Shown one piece after another: positions 22,236 to 32,219 of a stretch of DNA of 64,000 bases. Source of the DNA: Neonectria sp. B-13. Lineage: Eukaryota; Ascomycota; Sordariomycetes; Hypocreales; Nectriaceae. The DNA is taken from positions 62,001-126,000 of the forward strand of contig NOKP01000048.1 in NCBI GenBank assembly GCA_002682825.1, read 5' to 3'. How positions within the stretch are numbered: the stretch's first letter is position 1; the number at the start of each line of letters is the position of its first letter. Under the pieces are notes generated by a model. The model saw only the letters and a program-made list of their open reading frames with translations, was not told the DNA's origin and made no database searches. The translations under genes were made by a program, and so were the position numbers.

Positions 22236-25200
22236 AAGGACGGCTGTTGGTTCAAGGCGTTGGTTGTGCACCTGGGATGTTGATTGGGAATATTAGAGCA
22301 CATCGTTAAGGAGTGTCCAATTTGATGACAAAAAGAGACTGAATAAATGTATCGAAATAACAACAGCAAAGTATTTAAACGAAATTTACGGAAGACAGAT
22401 TTACCATACGCTCCACGACCAAAGTAGCCCTTCTCGCTTTATGCGGCGGCGGGTGTGATGCGCGCGGGCGAGCTGACCAATTAATTGGCTGAACATGAAA
22501 GAGTGGACAGTGTTAGGATCAACAAACAGTCTCCAGAACAAATCTGTTATTGAAACATCTTTCTCGTATTCTTCGACCACTACATGTCTTCCTTTCTTGT
22601 CGTTCCGAGATTTCTTCGTTGGGCTGTTCGACCCACTTCGAACCGATTTAGGGTAGGTGTTCACCACGTCTTCCCCTACTTCTCCCCGCGCCCAAGGACG
22701 ATAGCCATAACTACACATGATTATAAACTGTATGACGTTTTCCTAAGGGATAAGCTCATCTGTAAGACTTTCCAATTACCAGTTAAAGATAATATTCCCG
22801 ATAAGGGTGCGTAATGGTAGATATCAAGTGGGCAAGCTAATTTCCGACACTTAATGGAGTCAAATTAAATCGGACAACTGAATGGTTGGTAAACATGAGC
22901 AGTAATTTTACACGAAAATAGAAAACTACTGTGTCGCTTGATGAAGGAAAAGTGGTTCCGTAAGAATGAGCCACGTTCTCATGGTGCTTCAAATGAAATG
23001 TGAACCTCGAAACCACTCAAGGCTGAGATTGGATGTGGCAGGACAAAGAAGAGAGTAATTACAACCTTACTTCCCTACCTGAAATTGATGGGCCCCAATA
23101 GCGCTTGTTCATCACGCTCTGCATCTTTCAATGGATTATCCGCCAGGCCGTCGACGGGGTAGGCATTCAACGCTCGCGTTAAATAAATTCACTGTAACGA
23201 CAAAGTTCTCCAAGCTCAGTGTGCTCCGCAGGCGCGGGGGTCTTGGACGTGACAAAAGTCGGTGGGAAGCGCAGTGGAACATGAAGGGAAGAGCAGATAC
23301 TAAACTACCTGTCCGGCGGCTGAGACTAGATGGCTTGCCTTTTATTCGCTCAGCTTGACACAGCATCGCCTGATACGACGGTTGCTATGAAACTTGTAGG
23401 CGGTTGTGAACGCGGGATGGTCAGGTGCTCCGTCGTTGTTGTGGCGTTCCTCAATGACATGATGTGATTCAGCGACGGGTGAGGTACATACTACCGTGCA
23501 CAGCATAAATCCGCCATGGATAGCAACCGTCCAGTTGATGGCGGTGCTTCATGCTGCGTGTGCGCAGTGGCAACGGCACGAGGAGAGGTGTCGGACGGGT
23601 GAGAATCTGCGAGAAGCTTGTCTAGGGTCTTGGGGGTTGTCCACAAAGCGGAGATGGGGAAACTCCTTTTATTACGTATCAGCCAGCCAAGTATCCGTAC
23701 TCTGGGGCAGGACGAGCTCGTCTTGCGGGGGAAGTGAGGGTTGGAAAGTCGGGGCTGGGATTATCCCGGCTTTGTGCACGCGATGAAGTGCCCCAACTTG
23801 CAAGCAGTCGCAGTCTAAATCTGGGCGTCATCAATGGCTTGCGCCGTTTCATCATTCCATGCAGCTTCCAAGAGTTTTCCAAGGCTTCCAAGCATCCTTC
23901 CACATGCCTAATGCGGAAAGGTTCACGCAGAATCGCCCTTCGGCCAAGCTGACGGCGGCCGCTAGTCGGATACTTTATAATTGCTGTTTGTGCCTCCTAT
24001 TGTGGCGGATTCCCTGGGCAATTCTAGGCACTGCTACGTTGCAGATCCTCTCGCGATAAGGGCAATGGATGAGAAATGGAGAGGACACAATTATTCAGGG
24101 CCAACCTCGTAAGCGAGCGATGCCGAAACCAGGCTGGCCCGGGGAGACAAGGTAGCTCAGCGTAGGGAGCTTGGCACCACGGTCCAAGACTCCACGGCAC
24201 CGCGCTCCGCGTTAAGGTCTTGCTCGCACCTACTCTATTCAGCGGAAACATGTGGATATTTAAACGTAATCGCTACTCTGAGTCTGGGGATTCTGAAGAG
24301 ACTAGCGAGGCGAGGGTCGCCTGTTCAAGGCGCAATGGCCGTGTTGCAATCGTAGCGAATGGGTCGTTTCCTAGGTACTGCCCAGGGCAGCACTGTACGT
24401 AGTAGACAGAGCAGTAGCTCATGGTATCCGTAGTTGGGTGATGGGGTAGAGTAATCAAGACTAGGGAAACGGCGAAATTCCCTCGTTTTTATGGACACTC
24501 TGGGGGCAATGGGCTTCTTAAGCAAGCTGCAGAGTAGTATCCGACCACCAAATCGATGAGACCTGGACATGCTGGCAGCCTTGCCCCTGCCAGGGGCCCA
24601 ACGTATTCGCAGATGTACGAATATTATGTACTATGTAGTTTGTTACGCCCTACGCCCTTCGGCGTTTGCAGCAGGCCTTCAGCCTTGAGCAAGCCTCTCC
24701 CGGCGTTAGCTGCAGCTCGCTTGAGGCGTTTGAATCGCCCTTGCGGCTGATTGCTATATTAATTCATGTCATCGTCTTCACTGTAAGCATCTTGAGGAGG
24801 GTATTGCCCAAACAAGCTCAATGAACTGCGGCTGCGGGCCGACGTAGCGTGGCATTGAACAACGCAGATGTTCCACAAGCACGCGATATTCCTAGCGCGC
24901 ACCCAGAAAATGGGAGGAACGCATATTTCGTTGCTGCCTGCACTTTGTCGATCTTCCCTCTCATTACCCGTGGGTGGATGTACCGTGTAAGACGTCGTGT
25001 CGAAACATCCCGTCGCCTGCACCAATCGGGGAGAAGTCGACCAACATCCTGGCCCTCCAGTTCTCAATTCTCAGTTCCGACTCCTCTCAACCCCCATGCG
25101 AGAGGGCATCCAAGCATCTAGGAGCCGGACCCATACCCAGGGGCCCTGTGGACGCGGTCCATGACAACCCGGAGCACTCCCCCAAGACCCTCCAGACCGA

Positions 25201-26181
25201 CTCAGCTCGGTACGTGCTGCGGTGGTGCGTTTTACTTGTGGCGAGACTCGCCGTCTACCGCACTCGAGGCAAGTAGGCAACGCGGTCGAGATAAAGTGCT
25301 AGGTTAAGGTGAGAGGAGCAAAGACGCCGCGAGACAGCCATCAAGCCACAGCCCATGACACCCTTCCTACGGGGCCAATCACCAGATTCCAACACGCCAC
25401 CACTGCTGACCCGGTGGCGCTCTCCGACATATGCCGTGCCTTCAGCCAGAGTGTTGCCGGCCAGAGAGAGGCGCCCCCAAAAACACCATGGCGAACATCC
25501 ATCAGCGGGGATGATGAGCAGCACTTGGAGGCTCGGCGCTGCGTCCTTATCTCTTGGAAGCCTTCCACAAGACAGATACCGTTACATGCCCAGACGTGAT
25601 AACTACAATGCTGATTCCTTCCGTGCTCAAATCCCAGTATCTGCGCTACATGGCCAAGGTTACTTGCTGGGGGCGTTCTGTTTTGCGTGCCCGTCTTCTT
25701 GGCAATGCGTTCTCTTCGGGCAAATCCAAGACCCATCCGCAGTGGCTCCCCACATCGCCAAGCACCCAGCATCTACTCGAACACCCGAGTCAGAAGACCA
25801 ACGGCGTCACCGCCAACGAAGTCCTCCAGCAGGAGTGGCCCATCGCCGTGCCGCCTGATGCTCATATTCTTGGCACTTGGCGGAACCATCTTGTTACGTT
25901 TCTCTTCCTCAAGGTTGGCTTGGTTCAAGCTTTCCTCGTCCGCGTCGCATCGTTGCTCTTTCCGGCCACTGATCCGCTCTGGGCACATCACCAGTATTTT
26001 CCCATGCCTCCAACCCCAGAGACTGTTGGCTTGGCGAAGCATTGGATGGGGTATTTAAGCTGTGTCTGTCTCCTCAAGACTTACCCGGACTGCTCATTGT
26101 CTCTTCTTGTATCCCTTCAGCACCGGGCAAACATCCCATCTTCTCTTATAGCTTGTACCTTTCTTCTCTGACTACCACCCC
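22236..26181. other. Long intergenic stretch upstream of the symporter gene
   Basis: About 3.9 kb. Open frames are short, overlap on both strands and match nothing I recognise. The longest, at about 25554-26171 on the plus strand, lacks domain character and overlaps the expected promoter and leader of the next gene. No tRNA or transposon structure was seen. Confidence 0.45.
26052..26059 (+). promoter_or_regulatory. TATA-like box of the symporter gene
   Basis: TATTTAAG, about 125 bp upstream of the ATG at 26182, followed by a C/T-rich leader with the last ATG-free stretch running into ACCCCATGG. Confidence 0.4.
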
Positions 26182-27920
26182 ATGGAGGAATCCAAGAACA
26201 ACAAGATCGAGCCTGTGGAGACACAGCCGCAAGGCCAAGCTGAGCCTGTGCGGACCAACTCGACCCGAGAGGGCGATGCCATTCACACCGAGGAACCTGC
26301 GGCCAAGAAGCCATGGTGGTCTATCAAGAAGCCTGTGCGGACCAACTCGACCCGAGAGGGCGATGCCATTCCCACTGAAGAACCTGTGGCCAAGAAGCCA
26401 TGGTGGTCCTCTATCAAGCAGCCTGGCTCAGCTCTGCAGATTATCCTAGCTGCCGTCCTCGCCATTGGAATCGGTCTGGCTGTGTCAACCCAGGTCGATG
26501 AGGTGCCTGAGGCGGCTCGGGTTATCCTATCCATCCCTGGTGACCTCTGGTTACGATCCCTCAAGGCTGTTGGTAAGTACACGTTGATAGAACGCATCTC
26601 AAACACATATTCTGACTCGCATACCTTTAGTCCTTCCCCTAATCGTTTGTTCGATGCTCCTCGCCGTGACGAGGTTGCGAACAATGTCAAATGGTGGCAG
26701 CTTGCTAGCCAAGTGGACTGTCGGATACTATCTCATCACCACCCTCATTTCAATCACCCTAAGCTGTATGATGGCGGGTCTAGTGTGGTCCAAGATCTAC
26801 TCCACTGTTAGCCCGGACCAACTCGAGCTCGACACATCCGACGACTCTCTTCCTGACACCTCAGAAAGAGCAATTCACACGGTCGTTCTGGAGATGTTCC
26901 AGTCTTTTATTCCATCTAACGTCATCTATGCTTTGGCGAATGATGAGCTTCTTTCCGGTACGTTCAATACAATGATGTTAGTTTCACTTGCATCAATGCT
27001 GACAATCGATATCACAGTCATCATGGTCGCTATCCTCGTCGGATATCTCATCGAGAGCGCCGAATCTCCCATCATCCGCGTCACCGAAGAGATTGAAAGG
27101 ATGATTGGCAAGGTCATTACTTTTCTCATCAATATCGCACCTATTGGTGTCTTCTCTTTGATTCTGGCCAACATCATGAAGCTGGACATCAGCCAGATTG
27201 GCATGAACCTTGGCATATTGATAGGCGCAACGCTCTCCACCATGACCATCCATGTGCTTATCATTGAGCCCGCCATCTTCTACGGCTTCACCAGGATGAA
27301 CCCTTACTCGTATTGGATCAAAATCTCACCAGCGTGGGTTACTGCATGGGGATCTGCTTCTTCCGCTGCCACTCTGTCAGTGACAATCCGATGTGCCAAG
27401 GAGCGGGGTGTCCCTTCGACTATCTACAAGTTCTCCTGCCCGCTCGGCTGTCTGATTAATATGGACGGGTAAGCGATCAACTGACACTTTCCTTATTGGG
27501 ACAAAATTCCTAACCGTTTCTAGTACCGCGATTTACATTCCCATGGCTGTCGTCTTTTTGGCATCGACCCAGGGCATCACGCTTGGCCCGGTGCAGTATG
27601 TCATTATTGCGCTGCTAGCCACCATGGCTTCCATTGGTGTGAGCCCTATTCCCTCTGCGTCTCTCGTGCTCATCATCATGATCGCGCGGTCAGTTGAGGT
27701 TGAGCTTACTGGAATGTACGCCGTCATCGTCGCCATCGATTGGTTCCTGGACAGATTCCGCACTGCCGTCAATGTTTCTGGAGATCTGTTCGCTGCGAAG
27801 GTCATTGAAAAGATGACCAAGATTGTAGACCCACCGGAGGTGCAGGAATACGATGCCAAGCAGGCGGACGAGGAGGAGCGAAACAACAACAACCCTGTTG
27901 ACATTTCCAACAAGGTGTGA
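26182..27920 (+). CDS. Dicarboxylate/amino acid:cation symporter (DAACS/SDF family), 3 exons, 541 aa
   Basis: A secondary transporter for acidic amino acids or C4-dicarboxylates, expected in the plasma membrane. Exons 26182-26572, 26631-27468, 27524-27920. Hydrophobic helices start at about residue 83. Family landmarks are intact: a serine-rich hairpin-1 (SASSAATLS), the helix-7 NMDGT motif at 407-411 (split by intron 2), a second hairpin (SIGVSPIPSASL), and the helix-8 binding motif. In helix 8, D482, D486, R489, T490, N493 and D497 have the spacing of GltPh D390, D394, R397, T398, N401 and D405. The Arg indicates acidic substrates. The polar N-terminus carries a direct repeat of 29 residues (about 21-49 and 50-79). 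The acidic C-terminal tail is asparagine-rich. Coupling to Na+ or H+ cannot be told from sequence. Confidence 0.92.
26244..26419 (+). repeat. Tandem 87-bp duplication within the symporter N-terminus
   Basis: The copy at 26244-26330 is followed directly by a near-identical copy starting at 26331. The second copy has a few substitutions and one extra in-frame codon near its end (TGGTGGTCCTCT). It encodes the repeated motif PVRTNSTREGDAI...KKPWWS. High nucleotide similarity suggests a recent in-frame duplication. Confidence 0.9.
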
Positions 27921-29039
27921 AGGAGGAGTTGTGTTTATGTATAAGCATTTTAGCATGGCGTTTAAGTGCAATCGATTCAATAACACGGTGCCGCCGAATA
28001 CGTGACTTGAAGACCTATGCGTGCTGGGCTTTGATGAATGGTATACTATCTAAGTCTCATCCATGGTCTATTTGCATGACCAGTGACTGGTTGCCATTTT
28101 TACGTTGAAAGTGGATCCATGTGTTCAGTAGCGAGATCGGAGTTCCTATTTTTGGGGGGAAACTGAAACTAGTAGGCCGTTTCTAGGTTGCTGTATGACG
28201 AGAGTGGCGTACTTCGAAGTTAGCCTTGGGCAAATCGGGGAGAAAATAAAACACTTACGCTTTTTTACGAAGATCTGAAAAGCACCATCATATTTTCCCT
28301 GTCTTTCCGAACAATTCACTCAACTACACAGCCATCAAGTTCCAGTCCGTCGTTGACAAAGGAAGCAGAAGGCTTTCCTAGAATGGCAATTTCTGGATTA
28401 GGCATTCTGACAATTGTGTCCCCTGATTGGCCAAGAACGTTGTTCCTTCCTTAACTTCCAAGCGGCAACCGGAAGCGAACGGCCGCCGACGGCCCGGCAG
28501 TCGGAGCGTCCAGGAGGCAGCGCTGGGGGCCTTCTAAGGGCCTGGGAAAAGTGGGGCGACATCGGCCCCTCGGGATTCCCCAGGTCGCGACATCGACTGC
28601 CATTCCGGAATCGGCATAGCCTATTGCGTGATTCCGTCTCGGCATCAACAATTTGCAAGCGCAGGGCAAGACGAGAAGGAAAAATCGATGGCACAATGGA
28701 TGGATGGAGCCTTTACAAATCCCGCGTCGGTAAGTCGCCTCTGGCTGGGCTGTCTCGTTTCTCCTCCTTCATCTCAACTCCTCGCTCTTTGTTCTCCTCC
28801 ATTGCTTTGCTCGCTCGTCCAGTTGTCCCTGCTAGAAAGGCTGCCCTTGTCGATATCTCATCTCGCTAGAGTCGACTGGAGTTGAATCGGCATTGCCTCC
28901 GAGCCTTTGAGACGAAACTTAGCTTTAAGAAGACCCTTTGACTTTGTATTCGGAGTCGAACACAATCCACTGGTCCATCTTCTCTCCTCTTTTCCCCAAA
29001 TCCCTTCCCTCGCCGGTTCATCACATCAACACCGCCAGG
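27921..29039. other. Intergenic region upstream of sulfite reductase
   Basis: It contains the promoter and leader of the sulfite reductase gene. A GTAAGT donor at 28730 and an acceptor CTAG ending at 28869 could define a 140-bp intron in the 5' leader. An upstream ATG at 28688 opens a short frame that would end before the main start. The left limit of the inverted-repeat comparison (29228) lies just downstream. Whether the repeat reaches into this region cannot be seen, because the right arm is cut by the window edge. Confidence 0.4.
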
Positions 29040-32000
29040 ATGCCTCACAAGGAAGAGCAGTCGTCCTCCGAGTCGACCAAGTTGTCGTCCAGCCTGCCCT
29101 TTGGCCAGCTCGTCCCTCTTTCGTCCATCTCTGGCCCAACCTACGTTACCGCCCAACTCCTCGTCCAGCAGGTCGCTTACAAGCTTTCCGACAAGATCTT
29201 CTCCTACTCCCCCGAGACTTTTGACCTCGACATTGCTCTCAAAGACTGGGCGGCCAAGAAGGAGAAGAACATCCACGGATACGCCACCACCGTGTTGCCC
29301 TCGCAAACCCGCGTAGGCGCTGGCACCCTCGCCCTGGGCTACATCTTCTCCCCGGACTTTGATGTCACCAAGCGTCACATCCCCCAGTCTCTGGTCGCTC
29401 CCTCGGGCAGCCTGCAGCAGCTGCGTGGAACCCTAGACCAGCTCTCCCTCCTCTATGGCGTCTCCAGCCCATTCGTCGCCCACATTGCCGCCGTTGACTA
29501 CTCACACAGCGACGGTATTGTCTGCAACTACGACACTGCGCTCCGGCTTGCGGAGGACCTCGGCCTCGGCCTGGTTGCCAGCGCATCCACCTACGAGGCC
29601 CAGCACATGGCCCTCTTCTCAACTCTCCTGGCCTCCCTCCTGCCCACTCTTCACATCTACGATGGCGTTCGCACCGCCAGGGAGACTCTCCGAGTCGTCG
29701 ATGCCCTGAGCGAGACCGGTATTGCCGACCTGTACACCAAGCTCACCGCCGAGGTCGGCAAGCTGAACACTCGTCTCGACACCGCCGGCAAGGTCGTCGA
29801 GTTGTTGAAGGTCTTCAACGATGAGCTCGGGACCATCTACCAGCCTTTCGAGTACCACGGCCACGAGACTCCCGATGTTGTCCTCGTCGCCTTTGGAAGC
29901 GCCGAGACCCAGGTCGCCAAGCAGGTCATCACCAAGCTTGCCGCCGACGGTGCCAAGGTCGGCGTCGTCAACGTCCGAGTCTACCGTCCCTTCATTGAGG
30001 AGGCCTTCCTGAACGCTATCCCTGCTTCTGTCCGCACCATTTCCGTCCTGGGCCAGGTCAAGGACGACCTTGCTGTTCAGGATGAGGCCACCCAGTCTGC
30101 TCTTTACAGCGATGTTCTCACCACCGTCGCCTTCTCCGGCAAGTTTGACCAGGAGCCCGATGTTCTCGACATCAAGTACACTCCCGCCCAGGCATTGACT
30201 CCTCAGAGCCTGGTCAACACCCTCCACAGGATCTTCGGCAACGAGGGCGAGGCCAAGAAGCTGCCTTCTCTTATTCAGGCTGAGCAGTACACATTCTGGG
30301 ACCTCGATGACTCGCCTGCCATCAACTCCCCCCGTGCTCTTGGTAACCTCCTTGCCAAGGAGTCGACCTCCAACGTCTACGTCAACGAGACATATGACAA
30401 CCTCACCCAGGGTGGTATCGTCCGAAGCGACCTTCGGTCTTCCAAGAAGGCTCTCGAGGCCCCTTACGACATTGAAGAGGCCAACGCCGTTGTTGTTGGA
30501 GACGAGAAGATCCTTAAGGAGATCGACGTGGTCAAGAGCCTGGTGAACGGTGGAACGATCATCGTCAAGCTTCCCAACTTCAAGGAAGACGAAGTGGAGA
30601 AGAGACTGCCCGTTGCCTTCCGCAAGGCTATCCAGGAGAAGTCTGGTGAACTTTACATCCTAGATATCTCCGACCTACCTGCTCTCGAGAAAGACCCTCT
30701 CTCTGCCAAGCTCCTGCTCGAGCTCGCTTTCTCCAAGGTTGCCCTTCCTCAGATCCCCGCCAACCATCTCGAAGAACTAGTTATCGAGGGCAAGACTCCT
30801 ACCATCTACGGGGCTCTCGACGCTCTCGCAGTTTGTCTTCGCCAGTTCGAAGTCCCTGCTACCTGGGCCGAGGTTGATGCCGACTTTGTTGACCCCAACC
30901 TTCCCGACTCCATCCAGAGCAATAGCTTCGTCGCTCACCAGAAGGAGGAGGTTGAGGAGTCTCTGGAGCTCCATGATTGGCAGGTTGCTGCCAAGGCCCT
31001 TGCTTTCAAGGAAGCCTATGGCACGGAAGCTGGTCTGCGACCTGAATTGTCTGTCAAGACTGCCACCATCACCGTCAAGGAGAACCGCCGCCTTACCCCC
31101 GGTGACTACGACCGCAACATCTTCCATATCGAGTTCGACCTGGGTAACTCTGGTCTCACCTACAAGATTGGTGAGGCTCTGGGTATCCACGCTGAGAATG
31201 ACGAGCGGGAAGTCAACGATTTCATCGAGTTCTATGGCCTCAACCCGGCCGAGCTTGTGCAAGTCCCCTCGCGTGAGGACGATGCTGTGGCTGAAGTCCG
31301 CACTGTTTACCAGGCCTTGATTCAGAACGTCGATATCCTGGGCAAGCCCCCCAAGCGATTCTACGAGGCGTTGGCTGAGTTCGCCACCGATGAGGTCGAG
31401 AAGGGCAAGCTCGAGGCCTTGGGTGGCCAAGCTGGTGCTGAGGACTTCAAGAACCGCTCCGATATTGAGACTCTCACCTACGTGGACGTCTTGCAGGAGT
31501 TCAAGTCTGCTCATCCCAGCTTCCACGACCTGCTCAAGATCGTCAGTCCCATGAAGCGCCGTGAGTACTCGATCGCTTCTGCTCAGGCCGTGACTCCCAA
31601 CTCCGTCTCCCTCATGATTGTCGTGGTTGACTGGGTCGACCCTCGCGGACGCACCCGTTACGGCCAAGCCACCCGCTACCTCAGCCAGCTGCCGGTCGGC
31701 GCCAGGGTCACTGCCTCCGTGAAGCCTTCAGTCATGAAGCTTCCCACCAAGGATACCGCGCCTCTCATCATGGCTGGTCTCGGAACGGGTCTCGCTCCCT
31801 TCCGTGCCTTCGTCCAGTACCGTGCCATGCAGAAGGCTCAGGGCAAGGAGATTGGTTCCATCCTCCTGTACCTTGGTTCTCGTCACAAGCGTGAGGAGTA
31901 CCTCTATGGTGAGGAGTGGGAGGCGTACCTGGCTGCAGGTGTCGTCACTCTCATCGGTTCTGCGTTCTCTCGTGACCAGCCTCAGAAGATCTACATCCAG

Positions 32001-32219
32001 GACAGGATGCGCCAGACCCTGAAGGAGATCGCCAAGGCCTACATCCAGGATGAAGGCAGCTTCTACCTGTGTGGTCCTACGTGGCCAGTGCCCGACGTGA
32101 CAAAGGTGCTCGAGGAGGCCATCGCTGCCGAGGCCAAGGCCGCCGGCAAGAAGATTGACCCCCGGAAAGAGATTGAGAAGCTCAAGGAAGAGGGCCGATA
32201 CGTCCTCGAGGTCTATTAA
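29040..32219 (+). CDS. MET10: Sulfite reductase [NADPH] flavoprotein alpha subunit (Met10 type), 1,059 aa
   Basis: The alpha subunit of assimilatory sulfite reductase passes electrons from NADPH via FAD to the beta subunit, which reduces sulfite to sulfide for cysteine and methionine synthesis; cytosolic. Intronless. The ATG at 29040 gives MPHKEEQ; upstream in-frame codons lack an ATG. The N-terminal ~400 residues resemble a degenerate pyruvate-ferredoxin-oxidoreductase-like domain, as in yeast Met10 (1,035 aa). The C-terminal half is a ferredoxin-NADP-reductase module: FAD motif RREYSIASA, then TRYLSQLPVG, NADPH-binding AGLGTGLAPFRAF, FYLCGPTWPVPDV, and the ending RYVLEVY. No canonical FMN flavodoxin domain is seen, as expected since that lies on the beta subunit. 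An identical inverted copy begins at 61009. The codon third positions are strongly C-rich, suggesting high expression. Confidence 0.95.
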   Translation: MPHKEEQSSSESTKLSSSLPFGQLVPLSSISGPTYVTAQLLVQQVAYKLSDKIFSYSPETFDLDIALKDWAAKKEKNIHGYATTVLPSQTRVGAGTLALGYIFSPDFDVTKRHIPQSLVAPSGSLQQLRGTLDQLSLLYGVSSPFVAHIAAVDYSHSDGIVCNYDTALRLAEDLGLGLVASASTYEAQHMALFSTLLASLLPTLHIYDGVRTARETLRVVDALSETGIADLYTKLTAEVGKLNTRLDTAGKVVELLKVFNDELGTIYQPFEYHGHETPDVVLVAFGSAETQVAKQVITKLAADGAKVGVVNVRVYRPFIEEAFLNAIPASVRTISVLGQVKDDLAVQDEATQSALYSDVLTTVAFSGKFDQEPDVLDIKYTPAQALTPQSLVNTLHRIFGNEGEAKKLPSLIQAEQYTFWDLDDSPAINSPRALGNLLAKESTSNVYVNETYDNLTQGGIVRSDLRSSKKALEAPYDIEEANAVVVGDEKILKEIDVVKSLVNGGTIIVKLPNFKEDEVEKRLPVAFRKAIQEKSGELYILDISDLPALEKDPLSAKLLLELAFSKVALPQIPANHLEELVIEGKTPTIYGALDALAVCLRQFEVPATWAEVDADFVDPNLPDSIQSNSFVAHQKEEVEESLELHDWQVAAKALAFKEAYGTEAGLRPELSVKTATITVKENRRLTPGDYDRNIFHIEFDLGNSGLTYKIGEALGIHAENDEREVNDFIEFYGLNPAELVQVPSREDDAVAEVRTVYQALIQNVDILGKPPKRFYEALAEFATDEVEKGKLEALGGQAGAEDFKNRSDIETLTYVDVLQEFKSAHPSFHDLLKIVSPMKRREYSIASAQAVTPNSVSLMIVVVDWVDPRGRTRYGQATRYLSQLPVGARVTASVKPSVMKLPTKDTAPLIMAGLGTGLAPFRAFVQYRAMQKAQGKEIGSILLYLGSRHKREEYLYGEEWEAYLAAGVVTLIGSAFSRDQPQKIYIQDRMRQTLKEIAKAYIQDEGSFYLCGPTWPVPDVTKVLEEAIAAEAKAAGKKIDPRKEIEKLKEEGRYVLEVY

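Noticed and set aside
25554..26171. 205-codon open frame just upstream of the symporter
   Set aside because: It lacks domain character, overlaps two other frames, and its end covers the expected TATA element and leader of the symporter gene.
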